NCBI RefSeq assembly: GCF_013368755.1
Contig: NC_049566.1
Coordinates: forward strand, 1,240,001-1,304,000
Source of the DNA: Talaromyces rugulosus
Taxonomy: Eukaryota > Ascomycota > Eurotiomycetes > Eurotiales > Trichocomaceae
Reading direction: 5' to 3'
DNA: 64,000 bases
A program made the translations under genes and the position numbers. Below the pieces are notes generated by a model. That model was not told the DNA's origin and searched no databases. It saw nothing but the letters and a program-made list of their open reading frames with translations. Shown in pieces: positions 1 through 10,706 of the stretch (position 1 is its first letter; every line of letters starts with the position of its first letter).

Positions 1-1523
1 GAGATCACGTCGCTTGATCGCTCAAAAACATTGCGCGGCGAATCCGCGGCCAAAAAGCGCCAGCCGTTCTTGCGTGACGCTTGCACAAATTCTTGTGGGT
101 TGACGGTTTTCAAAAATGTCATGCTCTCGGTGGCTCCGGCGCTGGCTTTCGCGGTCACCGGTGACATGGGAGCAGAGTTGCGGCCGGCATAGACAATCCC
201 ATCAACGCCTAGGTAGTACGCGGACCGGATGATGGCGCCTATGTTTCCCGGATCGACAATGCCATCGACCAGGAGGATGAGAGGGAAGCGAGACCGGGAG
301 GCCTCGTCATATCGCTCTGCGCGCTGGACTTCGTTGCTCGAGCCATTCACTTTTGCCTCCTCTTCAGACTGTGGGTTTAGCTTGACGTGGAAAACATTGG
401 CTGTTGGATCGGGGACTGGTTCCAGATTGGCAATGGGTAGTGTAGGCAGAGGTGATGCCTCCAACACGAAACCATTGTGTGGACGGCCGTCACTCATTTT
501 AGACATCATTGTGTCCCAACCAGCAAACGCCATCTTGACTGTGACACCTTGGGCCAGAGCCATTTTTCGCAGGAGGTTTTGCTGAGTAGTGAGCTCCTCG
601 CCCTCCGCTTGGTAGATATAAAGTTTATAGAGCTTGCGACGGCTGCATCGTAAAGCGGCTTCGACGGCAGATGCCCCGTAGACGAACACCGAGGCAGCAG
701 TGGTATATGGGATGGCAGAAGGAACCAGCACTTGCGACTTCACTCGTTCCGGAAATTCATTGGTATACCTGTGGTGGTTTCTGCCATGCTTTAGCTTGCG
801 CAATGTGTCCTTGTTGCCTTCACGTCTTATCCAAGATATTTCCTTTTCAGGCTCTTCATCGTGTCGATCCTCCCGTATAGCAGTATCCTTCGCTTTTTGC
901 CGCATCTTGCCCGTTCTGATAAATTCTTCTTCATCGAGGTTGAATCCTGGCCCCGGTGTTCTCGAACGGGGGGATGATTGGTCCCATTGTTTGCTGGACT
1001 CCTTGCGAGGGGAGTGCGATGTACTCTTGCCTCTTTCTTCCCATGATTTTTTGCCATTTCCTTCGAAAGATCTCTTGCCTCTTTCTTCTGATGATCTTTT
1101 ATCATTTCCTTCGAAAGATCTCCCGCCTCTTTCTTCCCATGGCTTTTTGTTATTTCCTTCGAAAGATCTCTTGCCCCTTTCTTCTGATGATCTTTTATCT
1201 TTTCCTTCAAAAGATTGCTTGCCTCTTTCCTCCCATGGTTTTTTGCTATTTCCTTCAAAAGATCTCTTGTCTCTTCCTTCCCGTGACCTTCTATCACCTC
1301 CTTCAGAAGATCTCTTGCCTCTTTCTTCCCATGTTCTTTTATTTTCTCCAAAAGATCTCCCGCCTCTCTCTTCAACGGCCACGGATCGACGCTTGCCACG
1401 TTCGATGGCGCTGGTTAGCGATGCAAATCGGACTCCTGATATAGAATTTTGGCGTAGCAACGCTCCGAAGACTGGTCTTGATCTGTCACATATCCGGAAC
1501 GACCTCGACGTAAGCGAAATCAT
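1..1523 (-). CDS. MRM1: Mitochondrial 21S/large-subunit rRNA 2'-O-ribose methyltransferase (Mrm1-like), C-terminus cut by window start
   Basis: One intronless frame runs from ATG at 1523 to the window edge (507 codons visible). The N-terminus (MISLTSRSFRICDRSRP...) is Arg/Ser/Leu-rich with no acidic residue before the first Asp, as expected for a mitochondrial presequence. About residues 70-180 are a hydrophilic array of seven 16-residue repeats (consensus KRSFEGNxKKPWEERG, alternating with KRSSEERG). Then comes a SpoU substrate-binding region (VPSAIPYTTAASVFVYGASAVEAAL), and the SpoU catalytic domain with the VDGIVDPGNIGAIIRSA motif near residues 425-445 and the AGRNSAPMSPVTAKASAGA stretch. 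Mrm1 family members methylate a guanosine in the peptidyl-transferase loop of mitochondrial large rRNA using SAM. The final SpoU motif III lies outside the window. The repeat array is not part of the family core. It is transcribed away from the remodeller at 1840, sharing a 316 bp promoter. Confidence 0.9.
   Translation of the reverse strand, partial: MISLTSRSFRICDRSRPVFGALLRQNSISGVRFASLTSAIERGKRRSVAVEERGGRSFGENKRTWEERGKRSSEGGDRRSREGRDKRSFEGNSKKPWEERGKQSFEGKDKRSSEERGKRSFEGNNKKPWEERGGRSFEGNDKRSSEERGKRSFEGNGKKSWEERGKSTSHSPRKESSKQWDQSSPRSRTPGPGFNLDEEEFIRTGKMRQKAKDTAIREDRHDEEPEKEISWIRREGNKDTLRKLKHGRNHHRYTNEFPERVKSQVLVPSAIPYTTAASVFVYGASAVEAALRCSRRKLYKLYIYQAEGEELTTQQNLLRKMALAQGVTVKMAFAGWDTMMSKMSDGRPHNGFVLEASPLPTLPIANLEPVPDPTANVFHVKLNPQSEEEAKVNGSSNEVQRAERYDEASRSRFPLILLVDGIVDPGNIGAIIRSAYYLGVDGIVYAGRNSAPMSPVTAKASAGATESMTFLKTVNPQEFVQASRKNGWRFLAADSPRNVFERSSDVI
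895..1390 (-). repeat. Tandem 48-nt coding repeats (16 residues x about 7) inside MRM1
   Basis: Between about 1033 and 1368 the DNA repeats with a 48 bp period; on the plus strand each unit resembles CCTTCGAAAGATCTCTTGCC followed by CTCTTTCTTCC or CTTCTGATGATC. Units alternate between two types (a Lys-Pro-Trp-Glu-Glu type and a Lys-Arg-Ser-Ser-Glu-Glu type), so a 96 bp higher-order period is visible. The array keeps frame because 48 is divisible by three. The first and last copies are the most diverged. Confidence 0.8.
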
Positions 1524-1839
1524 TTTATTCCGCTTAGTATACGTATAGGGCGCTGGAGGTGGCTAATGCAGAAGCTGTAATTGAAATGCATAGACGGAAA
1601 AACAGACAACCGGGAAAGGAAAATAAATTGCGATGGACGATAAGATAAGCGGATCAATATCGGGCCGGGAGCGCGGCGCGTCTTCTCCCGCGTTTTGGTG
1701 AGGAAGGCATGGATGAGCTAAATTGGCATTTGGATTTCTTGACTTGGACTCTCTCTCCCCTTCACCATTATTATGTTCCGGATTTTATGTGTGCGATCGC
1801 GCCAGTGTCATCTATCTGATCTGACCACTGGACGCGACA
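1524..1839. promoter_or_regulatory. Divergent promoter between MRM1 and the Mit1-like gene
   Basis: This 316 bp interval separates two start codons on opposite strands, so it must hold both promoters and leaders. It contains GCGATCGCGCC and CT-rich tracts close to the 1840 start. I see no convincing TATA box for either gene. Confidence 0.6.
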
Positions 1840-4800
1840 ATGGCTTCAGATGACAATCAGGACTTTTCGCCCGCGTCTGAGGATGCCGATGAATTCGTTG
1901 CCGATCTCCTACAGCAGTTTTCGTCTGTCTCTGGCGGCGCAAAAGAGCCTGCCACAAAAAGTGCTTCGTCGACATCTATTCGGAATTCATTTCGTGCAGT
2001 GAACGCCAGATCGTCTTCTTCCGCTAGCCCGTCTCGTGAATCAACGATAGTTGCTGTTGAAGTGCCCCCGCCCCGGTCTGATGTGGAATATGAACGTCTA
2101 CCGGGATACTCGACGGCTCGGGATGTTTTGCGGCAAAAATACGCCGATGGTGAATCTCTCTATCAGGTAGAGCTTCAGAATTGGGAGAAGGAATGGGTGA
2201 GCCGAGCTTCATGCGTGTCTATTAGTGAAGCAGTCTTTCTAACAGCTATTGTTTATTTAGATGGCACTTTCGGATTTGAAAAAATTAAATAATGGATTAG
2301 CCTCCTTAGTTCGTTTCCAAAAACAAGGCCCTCCCACGAAGAGGACGTCTATAAGAAGACGCGGAGATATCGTCAGTGCAGACCACATCATATATTCAGA
2401 CGACGAGGAGGACGAGGAAGAAGAAGATGATGATGACGACGACGACGACGACGATCTTATTGTTGCCGGTCCCAGCACACGTCGTCCTGGTCGTCCTAGT
2501 CGGGCACGTCGACCGGGTCGGCCCCCCAGACGATCGACTACATCTGAAGAAGAGGATGCGCGACCAGTACGGCGACCTAATAGACAAACAAAGCTACTTG
2601 AAACCCGTCGGAATACGTTCTGGTCAAGCGATGAAAATTCAAGCGACGATACAGGATCAGGCACCCGACGACGCCGCTCCGCGAGACAAACCAACCAGCG
2701 GTCATCTAGGAAAATCCGCGCGCAGTTTTCTGATAGCGAGAGTGATATGCGCTCTTCGCGCCCCGGTGCTCGATTCTCGACAAGAACCAAGAATTCTGGC
2801 AGGAAAAATCTCAGAGAACGACGGGAGGATGAGATTTCAGAGAACGAGCAGGCTCCCACAGAAAAGAAGTATTTCGGTGCGAAAGAGAAGTTCTACAAAG
2901 TCTCATCAGACGATCCATTCAGACTTCGTCATCGTCAAGTCTGTGAAGTCTGCGCAGGACAAGGTAACGATCGGGAAAAAGGTTCTCTTGTTTTCTGCCA
3001 AGGATGCACAAGTGCTTATCATAAAGCTTGCTTGGGCCCACGAGGATCGCGAGAGCATCTCGTCACAAAGGTTGATCCAGACCACTTTGTGTTGCAATGC
3101 CGTCGTTGTATCGGAATTGCGCATAAGAAAGATGGAGCTGCACCCCATCTCGGCCAATGTGTGTCGTGTAACGAAACGAACCCAGCGTCGCGACCTTTCC
3201 GAGAACGATTAAATCCGCGACTAGAACAGCAGCAGCGAGAAAATAACGGAGGGGTCGATCCAATAACTACCGTCGAGCCTTCGCTTATTAACAACCCCGA
3301 CCATCTTCTCTTCCGTTGCATTGGCTGCACAAGGGCTTTCCACTTTGATCATCTTCCGCCCAAGCCTGACCCGAAGGCTAATGATGATGCCGAGATGCCA
3401 GATGCAGAGTCCACCCCGTCAGAACTTGCCAACACACGCTTCAAACAATATTCCAGAAAGTGGCGTTGTCACACTTGTACCTCCGCCTCTGGAGAGATTG
3501 AAGGCCTAGTCGCCTGGCGACCTGTCGATGCAGATAGCTACACCCCAGGGTTTGCAGTCGACGATCTAGAAGAAAAGGAAAAGGAGTATTTGGTTAAATG
3601 GAAACGCACGTCCTACTTTCGTACGACATGGATGGAAGGGTCTTGGATATGGGGTATCACTTCGCCATTGATGCGCAAGGCATTTTTCAGGTCTCCTACA
3701 AGCCACAAGCCTCACATGACCATGACGGATGCCATTCCAGAGGAATATCTAAGAATTGACATTGTTTTAGATGTCAAATACACTAACATTGTCAGTACGC
3801 ATTCAAAGGAAATCGACATGGCACGAGTCAAGGACGTCAAAGAAGCCTACGTCAAGTACAAAGGCTTACTTTACGAAGATTCTGTTTGGGAAACTGTGCC
3901 TTCCCCAAGCGATGGAGAGCGTTGGGATGATTTTAAAGCAGCGTACGAAGACTGGGTTTCCAAAGACTATGTGCGCATCCCCAAGGGCCCGGCTCTGAAA
4001 CAGTACCTCGCCACCGTTCGTGAACAGGATTTTCAAACGACCCTCGTCAAAAAAGCCCAGCCCTCTTCTCTGACCGGTGGGGAAATCATGGACTACCAGC
4101 TGGACGGACTCAACTGGCTATATTACATGTGGTACAAGGAGCAGAATTGCATTCTTGCCGATGAGATGGGGCTTGGCAAGACAATTCAAATTATCTCGTT
4201 TCTCGCTACCTTGGTTGAAGACCATCGGTGCTGGCCCTTCTTAATTGTGGTACCCAATTCCACGTGTCCCAACTGGCGACGTGAAGTGAAGAAATGGGCA
4301 CCCTCTCTCCGGGTGGTCACATACTACGGTAGTGCCATTGCACGCCGAATTGCTCACGATTATGAAATGTTCCCGAATAACGCCCGCGACTTGAGAGCTC
4401 ATATTGTCGTTGCATCTTACGAATCGATGGTCGAAGAGAAGGCCCGGAAAGTGCTGGCTGGAATCCCGTGGGCTGGCCTTGTCGTAGACGAAGGCCAGCG
4501 GTTGAAGAATGACAAGAATCTTCTTTATGCCTCGCTTTCACGAATCAACTTTCCGTTCAAAGTTCTTCTCACAGGAACGCCACTTCAGAATAATACCCGG
4601 GAGCTGTTCAACCTCATTCAATTCTGCGATCCCACCAGAAGTGCACAGGATCTGGAGGAAAAGTACGAGACATTGACCAAGGAAAATGTCCCTGAACTGC
4701 ATGATTTGATCCGTCCCTTTTTCCTACGCCGAACAAAAGCCCAGGTTCTTACATTCTTGCCACCAATGGCGCAGATTATCGTTCCTGTGTCCATGTCTGT

Positions 4801-6743
4801 TGTTCAGAAGAAGCTCTATAAATCGATCCTTGCGAAAAACAGCAAGCTGATCAAGTCAATCTTCCAGAACAACCAGGATCAGAATAACAAGCAGAATGAG
4901 CGCCATAGTCTGAGCAATATCCTGATGCAGCTACGAAAATGCTTGTGTCACCCGTTTGTATACAGCAAGCAAATCGAAGAGCGCACTTCCAACCCCGTCC
5001 TCTCTCACAGAAATCTTGTCGAAGCTGCGGGAAAACTACAATTACTTGAGCACTTGTTGCCAAAACTTAAAGAGCGTGGCCATCGAGTGCTTCTCTTTAG
5101 TCAATTTTTGGATAATCTAGACGTCGTGGAGGATTTTCTTGACGGCCTGGGGCTTCTCTACCTTCGTCTAGACGGGTCAATGGGGGCCCACGAAAAGCAG
5201 AAGAAAATTGATGCATTCAATGACCCCAAATCAGAGTATTTTGCTTTCCTTTTATCGACCAGATCAGGCGGTGTTGGAATCAATCTTGCAACGGCTGATA
5301 CTGTTATCATAATGGATCCCGACTTCAATCCACACCAGGATATACAGGCGCTGTCTCGAGCGCACCGCATTGGTCAGAAGAAAAAGGTCCTTGTCTTCCA
5401 GATGATGACACGCGAGAGTGCGGAGGAGAAGATCATGCAGATCGGCAAAAAGAAGATGGCTCTAGATCACGTTCTCATTGAACGAATAGATGCGGATGAC
5501 GATGAGGGCGTCGACTTGGAATCAATTCTTCGATACGGTGCAGAGGCTCTTTTCGAAGACGACGATACTGGCGATATCCATTACGATGCAGAATCCGTTG
5601 AACAGCTTCTGGATCGCAGCCAAGCTGAAGATACCGAGGTCGGCAAAGATGCTTCTGCTGAGTCTCAGTTTAGCTTTGCTCGTGTGTGGGCAAATGGCAG
5701 TGGCGCACTTGAAGACAGACTGGGTGATTCTGATGCTCCAGCTCCGCCCAGCAACACTCTGTGGGAGAAGATTCTTGCAGAGCGCCAGAAGGCTGCGGAG
5801 GAGGAAGCCCTGGCCAACGCACAAGCACTGGGTAGGGGGAAGCGTAAACGAAACGTTGTGGATTATACTACCAAGGATAACAACAAAGAAGAGCAAAGCC
5901 CCCCGGCCAAATCTAAGCGACCCAGGGTACAGCTGGATAGCGATGCAGAATTCAAAAGCAATAATAATGCGTCTGAGAGTGAGGAGATTGAATCTGAAGA
6001 AGAACACACGCCGGTGAAAAAGGTCAAAGGTCAGTATCTCTCTAACCGTGTTATTACAAGTTCATCGATTGATTATTTCTATTTTAGGTCGCCCATTCAA
6101 ACGCGTGGACCCAACTAGAACTTCGCCTCCTTCCTTGGACGGAACTTCTGATGCCCGGCCGTCATCTAATTATATCGGTCGTCATTTACTTCCATGTGTG
6201 GCTTGCAATGTGATGCATCCTGTCGGTTACTGCCCTCTCAAGTTGGCTGGCGTGGAGCATTGTGGTCTTTGCGGCATCGCTCACATTGGCTATCAACGTA
6301 CCTGTCCACACCTGAATTCAGAGGAGCAGATTCTTTCAATGCTCCAATCATTAAAGCAAAGCACAGAACCAAAATGGCTGGTCGACCGGGCCCGACACTA
6401 TCTGCACATGGTCAAGGGAGATCTCGTCAATCGCAGGAAAAAGGCTGATGCGGCCGCGAAGGGGCTGTCTGGTGGCCCTGCAACGATTCCCCCTCCTCCT
6501 TTCTCCTCTGTACCACGACCATCTACGACACCAGCCTCTCAGTCTGCCTTCCATGTTCCCTCTGGGAATTCGCCCAATATCCCCCCGCCTCCTTTCTCCT
6601 CTATATCACATCCAGGCTCTAATGGGCAGCAGCCACCACCTCCGCCTCCTTCTCGATTTCCCCCTCCTCTACAGCCTTCTCACTCTTCTCAGTCTCCACG
6701 GCCTTTTCGACTTCCTCGGCCTCATCTACCTCCGCGTCCTTAG
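1840..6743 (+). CDS. mit1: Mit1/CHD-like PHD-chromo-SNF2 chromatin remodeller
   Basis: Three exons: 1840-2196, 2261-6029 and 6088-6743 (introns 64 and 58 nt), predicted 1593 aa. The N-terminal 340 residues are disordered, with an Asp/Glu run near 170-185 and GRP-type AT-hook-like pieces. PHD-like zinc-binding Cys/His sets start near residue 346 (CEVCAGQG...CxxC) and continue to about 520. Chromodomain-like segments follow near 560 (EYLVKWKRTSYFRTTWMEG) and 645 (YVKYKGLLYEDSVWETVP). The SNF2 ATPase starts near 727: ADEMGLGKT (Walker A), VVDEGQRLKN (box II), LTGTPLQNN, and the C-lobe with SAHRIGQ-type box VI (LSRAHRIGQ). The last exon encodes a Cys/His cluster (CVACNVMHP...CGLCGIAH...CPH), then a Pro-rich tail. 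This order matches S. pombe Mit1 of the SHREC silencing complex, which positions nucleosomes in heterochromatin. The fungal Chd-like label is an alternative name. Confidence 0.88.
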
Positions 6744-8760
6744 CAACTTTCGCAACATTTTCAACCTGCTATGTTCCCTCCTGCACCGCATTGAAAGACA
6801 CTCTTTATCACTCGCGATTGTAAGTATTGAACATGTGTAGTCTTTTGCTTCAAGAATATGTTGCGGGAATATTCCCTATTATTTCTTTCAACTCGTGATC
6901 GATTTGTGCGGGCGTCTAAGAGGGGTTTGGCGGTGTAGTTCTAGAATGTACACCGGAGTTGCTTGTCTCATACATTTATTTTCTTTCATCAGGTGCTGGT
7001 TTATCTATTTTAATTTCGGCTCGAATTGTATTATTATCTCTAAGACAATCGAACCTTCCACCCGGGTGTACAATCCTTGTCTTTAATCATTGATACTCCT
7101 GACGTAATAGAAACAGGCCGGCGGCTCCACTTTTAAACCCCACCGCCGGTGAAGAGGACGAGACAACAATTGCACGTGCTTAGTGCTCTCCCAGCCACCA
7201 CATAAACGCTTTGTCAAAGCCGTTGTTCACGAGGACATGGCATGGAAATTGGGCAAAGCGGCTCAGCCGGTGGAGAGCGGGGCGGGGCGGAGCTGTGGCA
7301 GATCATTTCCCTATTCGGTATCTACAAACCCTAAATTGCGCAGGACAATAATGCTTGGCGTGTACTTTAAATCAATCTCATCGCAACATAGTCTCTTGCT
7401 CTCTCTTGTGTGAGGGTAGGGGATTGCTGTGTGGGATGCAATTGTGTAGTTGGCGATCAATTGGGGGGATATTTCCTGTATGTTGTTTTTCTAGGCACCA
7501 AATATCTGGCGGTCAGGGAGGGAATCTTTCAAGGCGTTTCATGGGTTTTATTCAGGCACATGGCCACCCGTCAATCCCATAAATGTCGCCATGGCGGGGC
7601 TTCTGCGTGTATGTGCATGGCTATTGGCTAAACTTGCGTTTTCTTTTTTTTTTGCCTTGAAGAAAGAACAATCGCATATTGTATAGATCGAGATCGCCAT
7701 CCCCTGCGGGGATAGCCGCAGGATTTTTGCCCAGGGGACCCCCAATTGCTCTTGTGTAATAGATTTGATTGGCTCTGGTTTGAGTAAGTCTAACTTTCTT
7801 TGCAGGTAGTGACAGGCACACGGTCCAAGCCAACTACTTCCTTTTTTTGTGCCGAGCAAACGGACTGGTGGGTCTGAACAAACATTGTCAGTGTGAATAA
7901 AGCCTGTATATTCACGGAACCCAGGTGCGGCTCCTGTGCCATTATCTTAGATATTTTAGTGTCCTGGTTAATTTGTCGGTCACATATCTCTTACAAATGG
8001 GTGTTTACTCATCTCCTTTCTGCTGGCTTATACCATGAAAAAATGCAGCCTGGAGCACCTGGTGAAAGACATAAAAAGCCTGGGGTTTTTTTACTTATCC
8101 TGAACATCACTAAACACTAAATAACCAGCAGGGCAGCTGGAAAGAAGGAAGGACTGGTGGCTGGAATGGCACAGGGCCTATTGAGACCGCTTCCCAGTAG
8201 AGAAGCTATCATTCTGAGCCTCTCCAACCACCTTTTCTCATCCTCGAAGATGATCAGCAGGCATGGCTATTTTCTTTGTTCTGCTGGGCGAGCTTCATCC
8301 TGTTTGCCCCGCTGGATCCTATAATAATTTCCCCTCTGGGACCCGCTCGACAGAAGGCCCCTCACCTTCTTAACGGTGCCTATCTAGGACACTCTTAGCC
8401 GTTAAGGACAAAAGAGAAACTATTTAAATAGGTTCGTTTGTCTTCCTCTCTCCACCACCATCCTTTCTCTCTCCATCCAAATCTTCTTCTTCTCGTGCTT
8501 CTTTTCTGCCCCTTCTGACTCTCTTCAGTTTCTCTTTTCAACATACGGCTTCGAAAGACAATTCAAAGCAACGCCAAGCCAAGCTGAGCCGGTTGATATA
8601 ACTTCACGCTGTTATACAACCTTGGTGTCGACCAACTTCGACAGTCTCATCTTTCTCTCACTTGGGCCCTTGCTTTGAACCTCGAAGCTGTTGATCCTCC
8701 TCCCTCTCATTCGCCTTCGCCACAATCCCATCGCCTCTACTCTCCTCTCAGACTGCCGAC
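6744..8760. promoter_or_regulatory. 2 kb intergenic: terminator of mit1 and promoter/leader of the CCCH gene
   Basis: No coding frame here looks real. The last 330 bp before 8761 are CT-rich and read like a long 5' leader. An AT-rich TATA-like box (TATTTAAATA) sits at 8421-8430, and a perfect 8 bp inverted repeat CTTAACGG/CCGTTAAG lies at 8369-8376 and 8399-8406 just upstream of it. An E-box CACGTG lies near 7172, and a telo-box-like AAACCCTAAA near 7325. Confidence 0.5.
8421..8430 (+). promoter_or_regulatory. TATA-like element of the CCCH zinc-finger gene
   Basis: TATTTAAATA is followed about 20-30 bp downstream by a pyrimidine-rich stretch (CTTCCTCTCTCC), the usual setting for fungal transcription starts. 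It lies about 330 bp upstream of the ATG at 8761, which fits a long leader. No mapped transcript supports it. Confidence 0.4.
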
Positions 8761-10034
8761 ATGCCTGAGTTGCGCCCTCAGTTCTTCCTCGGCCGCGACG
8801 ATGGCTCTATCGTGCCACTCATCGCTCTAGATGAGTTGCCCCCTCATGTTTCCATCAGAGGGGTGCCACGCAACATGAGTCTAGGAGAAGCCGAGGACAT
8901 GAAAAACTTGGGCCAGATCCCCTGGTACGGCGTATACCACGTCGACCTCGTCAAGGACCGCGTTGGCATTACGACACACCCCACCAATGACACTGTTGCT
9001 GCCATCACCCCGTACAATGGGGGTAGCAAGGGGAAGAGCCGGCTCTCTGAGAAGAAGGTTAGTTTCCCTCGTTACCATCCTTTGTTTTTTTCCACTTGTG
9101 CCTTGACTGACAAGCTTTTGTTTCAGGTGAATGGGAGTCCCAGTAAGCAGATCAAGGTGTACTGCACTTACTGGATCCGCCACGGGGAGTGCGACTTTGC
9201 GCAGCAGGGTAAGCTCAGCTCTCTCACGTTTTGACAGCGGCATGGAGAATATCGACTAACAGTTCTTCCCAGGCTGTCGGTTCAGGCACGTCATGCCCAC
9301 TGACCTTCCAACCCTTCAGTCAATCGGTTTCAGTGATATCCCGTCGTGGTATCGCGAGAAAGGAGGGTTGGAAAGTCTGCGCTCTGGTCCTTCTTCTACT
9401 GGCCTCCCCAAGGGGAACTGGCGAAAGCCATCAACTCCCCCGAAAACCATTGCATACCACGACGAAGATACACTGGGCAATGGTATTCCTCTCTTCCTCC
9501 CTCTCATCACTGATATCTTTGCTAACTCATCGCGACTGCAGGCAACCCCTTGGGACCAACCGAGAAGCCTGGTGACAAGGCTCTCGACCACCACGACAAT
9601 GCCCGCCCCTCGCCAGAGCTTATCGGCAGGGCCAGCGGCTTTGAGAATACGGCAGGGTACCCGTATATACAAGAGTACGAGACACCTCAGACTCCGGCTA
9701 CGCCGCAGTGCCCTAACAAGATTATAGTACGTTCCTGGTTTCTCCCGCCTCAACCCCCTCCATGTCGCACACAGTTGACTCATTGTCTCCACGAAGCTCC
9801 CTTGGAGGACACAACCTGTGGTCACCCACTGATCAGAAAGTGAAGGGACGCCATACCGTCGCTTCTGGGGGACAGGCTTGTGAGAAAATGGTGGACGATT
9901 CGGAACCCGAGTACCGCAGCATTACTGAGCTGCTTCCTTATTCCGTTCCGGAAGACCGGTTTGGAAACATCACGACGGAGCGGTCGACCCCTGAAAGGGC
10001 CATGGCTTATTGGTGCTGGGGTCCTTGTTTTTAA
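8761..10034 (+). CDS. CCCH-type zinc-finger protein, fungal-specific
   Basis: Exons 8761-9057, 9127-9208, 9273-about 9481, about 9541-9730 and a last exon starting 9775. The protein opens MPELRPQFFLGRDDGSIVPL and carries one zinc finger spanning exons 2-3: C-x8-C-x6-C-x3-H (CTYWIRHGEC...GCRFRH). Such fingers usually bind RNA. The rest is Pro/Ser-rich and low-complexity. The last junction is uncertain. The strong donor GTACGT at 9727 joined to the acceptor at 9774 gives a stop at 9843. The weaker GTTCCT donor at 9731 instead gives the better-looking tail (SPRSSLGGHNLWSPTDQK...) ending at 10034, and I chose that. The target and process are not visible from sequence. The long upstream leader suggests post-transcriptional control. 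Confidence 0.7.
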
Positions 10035-10706
10035 GGAATGAGGCCCCATTCTCCTCTGGCCTGGTCTGGTCCCCCGTACGTGATGTTGCCGCCACATACG
10101 ATTTTTCTTTCCTTTTCTTTCCTGGAAAAAAGTAAAAGGCCTATGCAACAATGTTTTATTTTCTTTAGTTCGGATAGTCTGTTTTGTGTCTCCCTGTCTC
10201 CTTGGTTTGTGAGACCCGCCTCTTCCAGTTGAGGGGCTCTAATTTCGATCGAATTTTTTTTTTTTCACCTTTCTTGTTTATCTTCTCTCCTTTTTTTTTG
10301 TTTCGTTTCTTTTTCATATCAAAGCTATGTTACGGTTGGTGTTCTGGTTTCTTGTCATGAGCAATGGATGATGAACGGCCGAAATCGATTTTATAATTGA
10401 TATTTTCAGCTGTCTTAGGAGAATGCAATAAAGTGTTCTTACTTTCTGAATCATGACTCTATTACTCTCGTTGGGGATAATCCCTAATTTTGCGAATTCC
10501 AGAATGCGATAACCCCAGTTGACTCCAAAAGAGGTACAATAAATACAAAAGTTTGACATTTTACATTATCTTGCTAGCTACGAGGGCGAATGTGCTCAAG
10601 TGCTATACGATAGAACCATATTATGAAAATTTATCAACTATGAAATGGCTACAGACATCTAGAATTGCTATTGTACATGAAAAAGGTACACACGAATAAT
10701 AACCTC
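10035..10706. other. Convergent 3' regions of the CCCH gene and mS35
   Basis: The 672 bp are T-rich just after the CCCH stop (several T8-T9 runs around 10255-10305), consistent with 3' UTR and polyadenylation. No gene is seen. Confidence 0.5.

Noticed and set aside
700..1548. Plus-strand frame with LPLSSHDFLPFPSKDLL-type repeats
   Set aside because: It is the reverse side of the MRM1 repeat array, where 48 bp units keep all frames periodic. The minus strand carries the presequence and SpoU domain.
7183..7860. Several 60-100 codon frames upstream of the CCCH gene
   Set aside because: Short, overlapping, no domain, no matching splice sites. More likely promoter or leader sequence.
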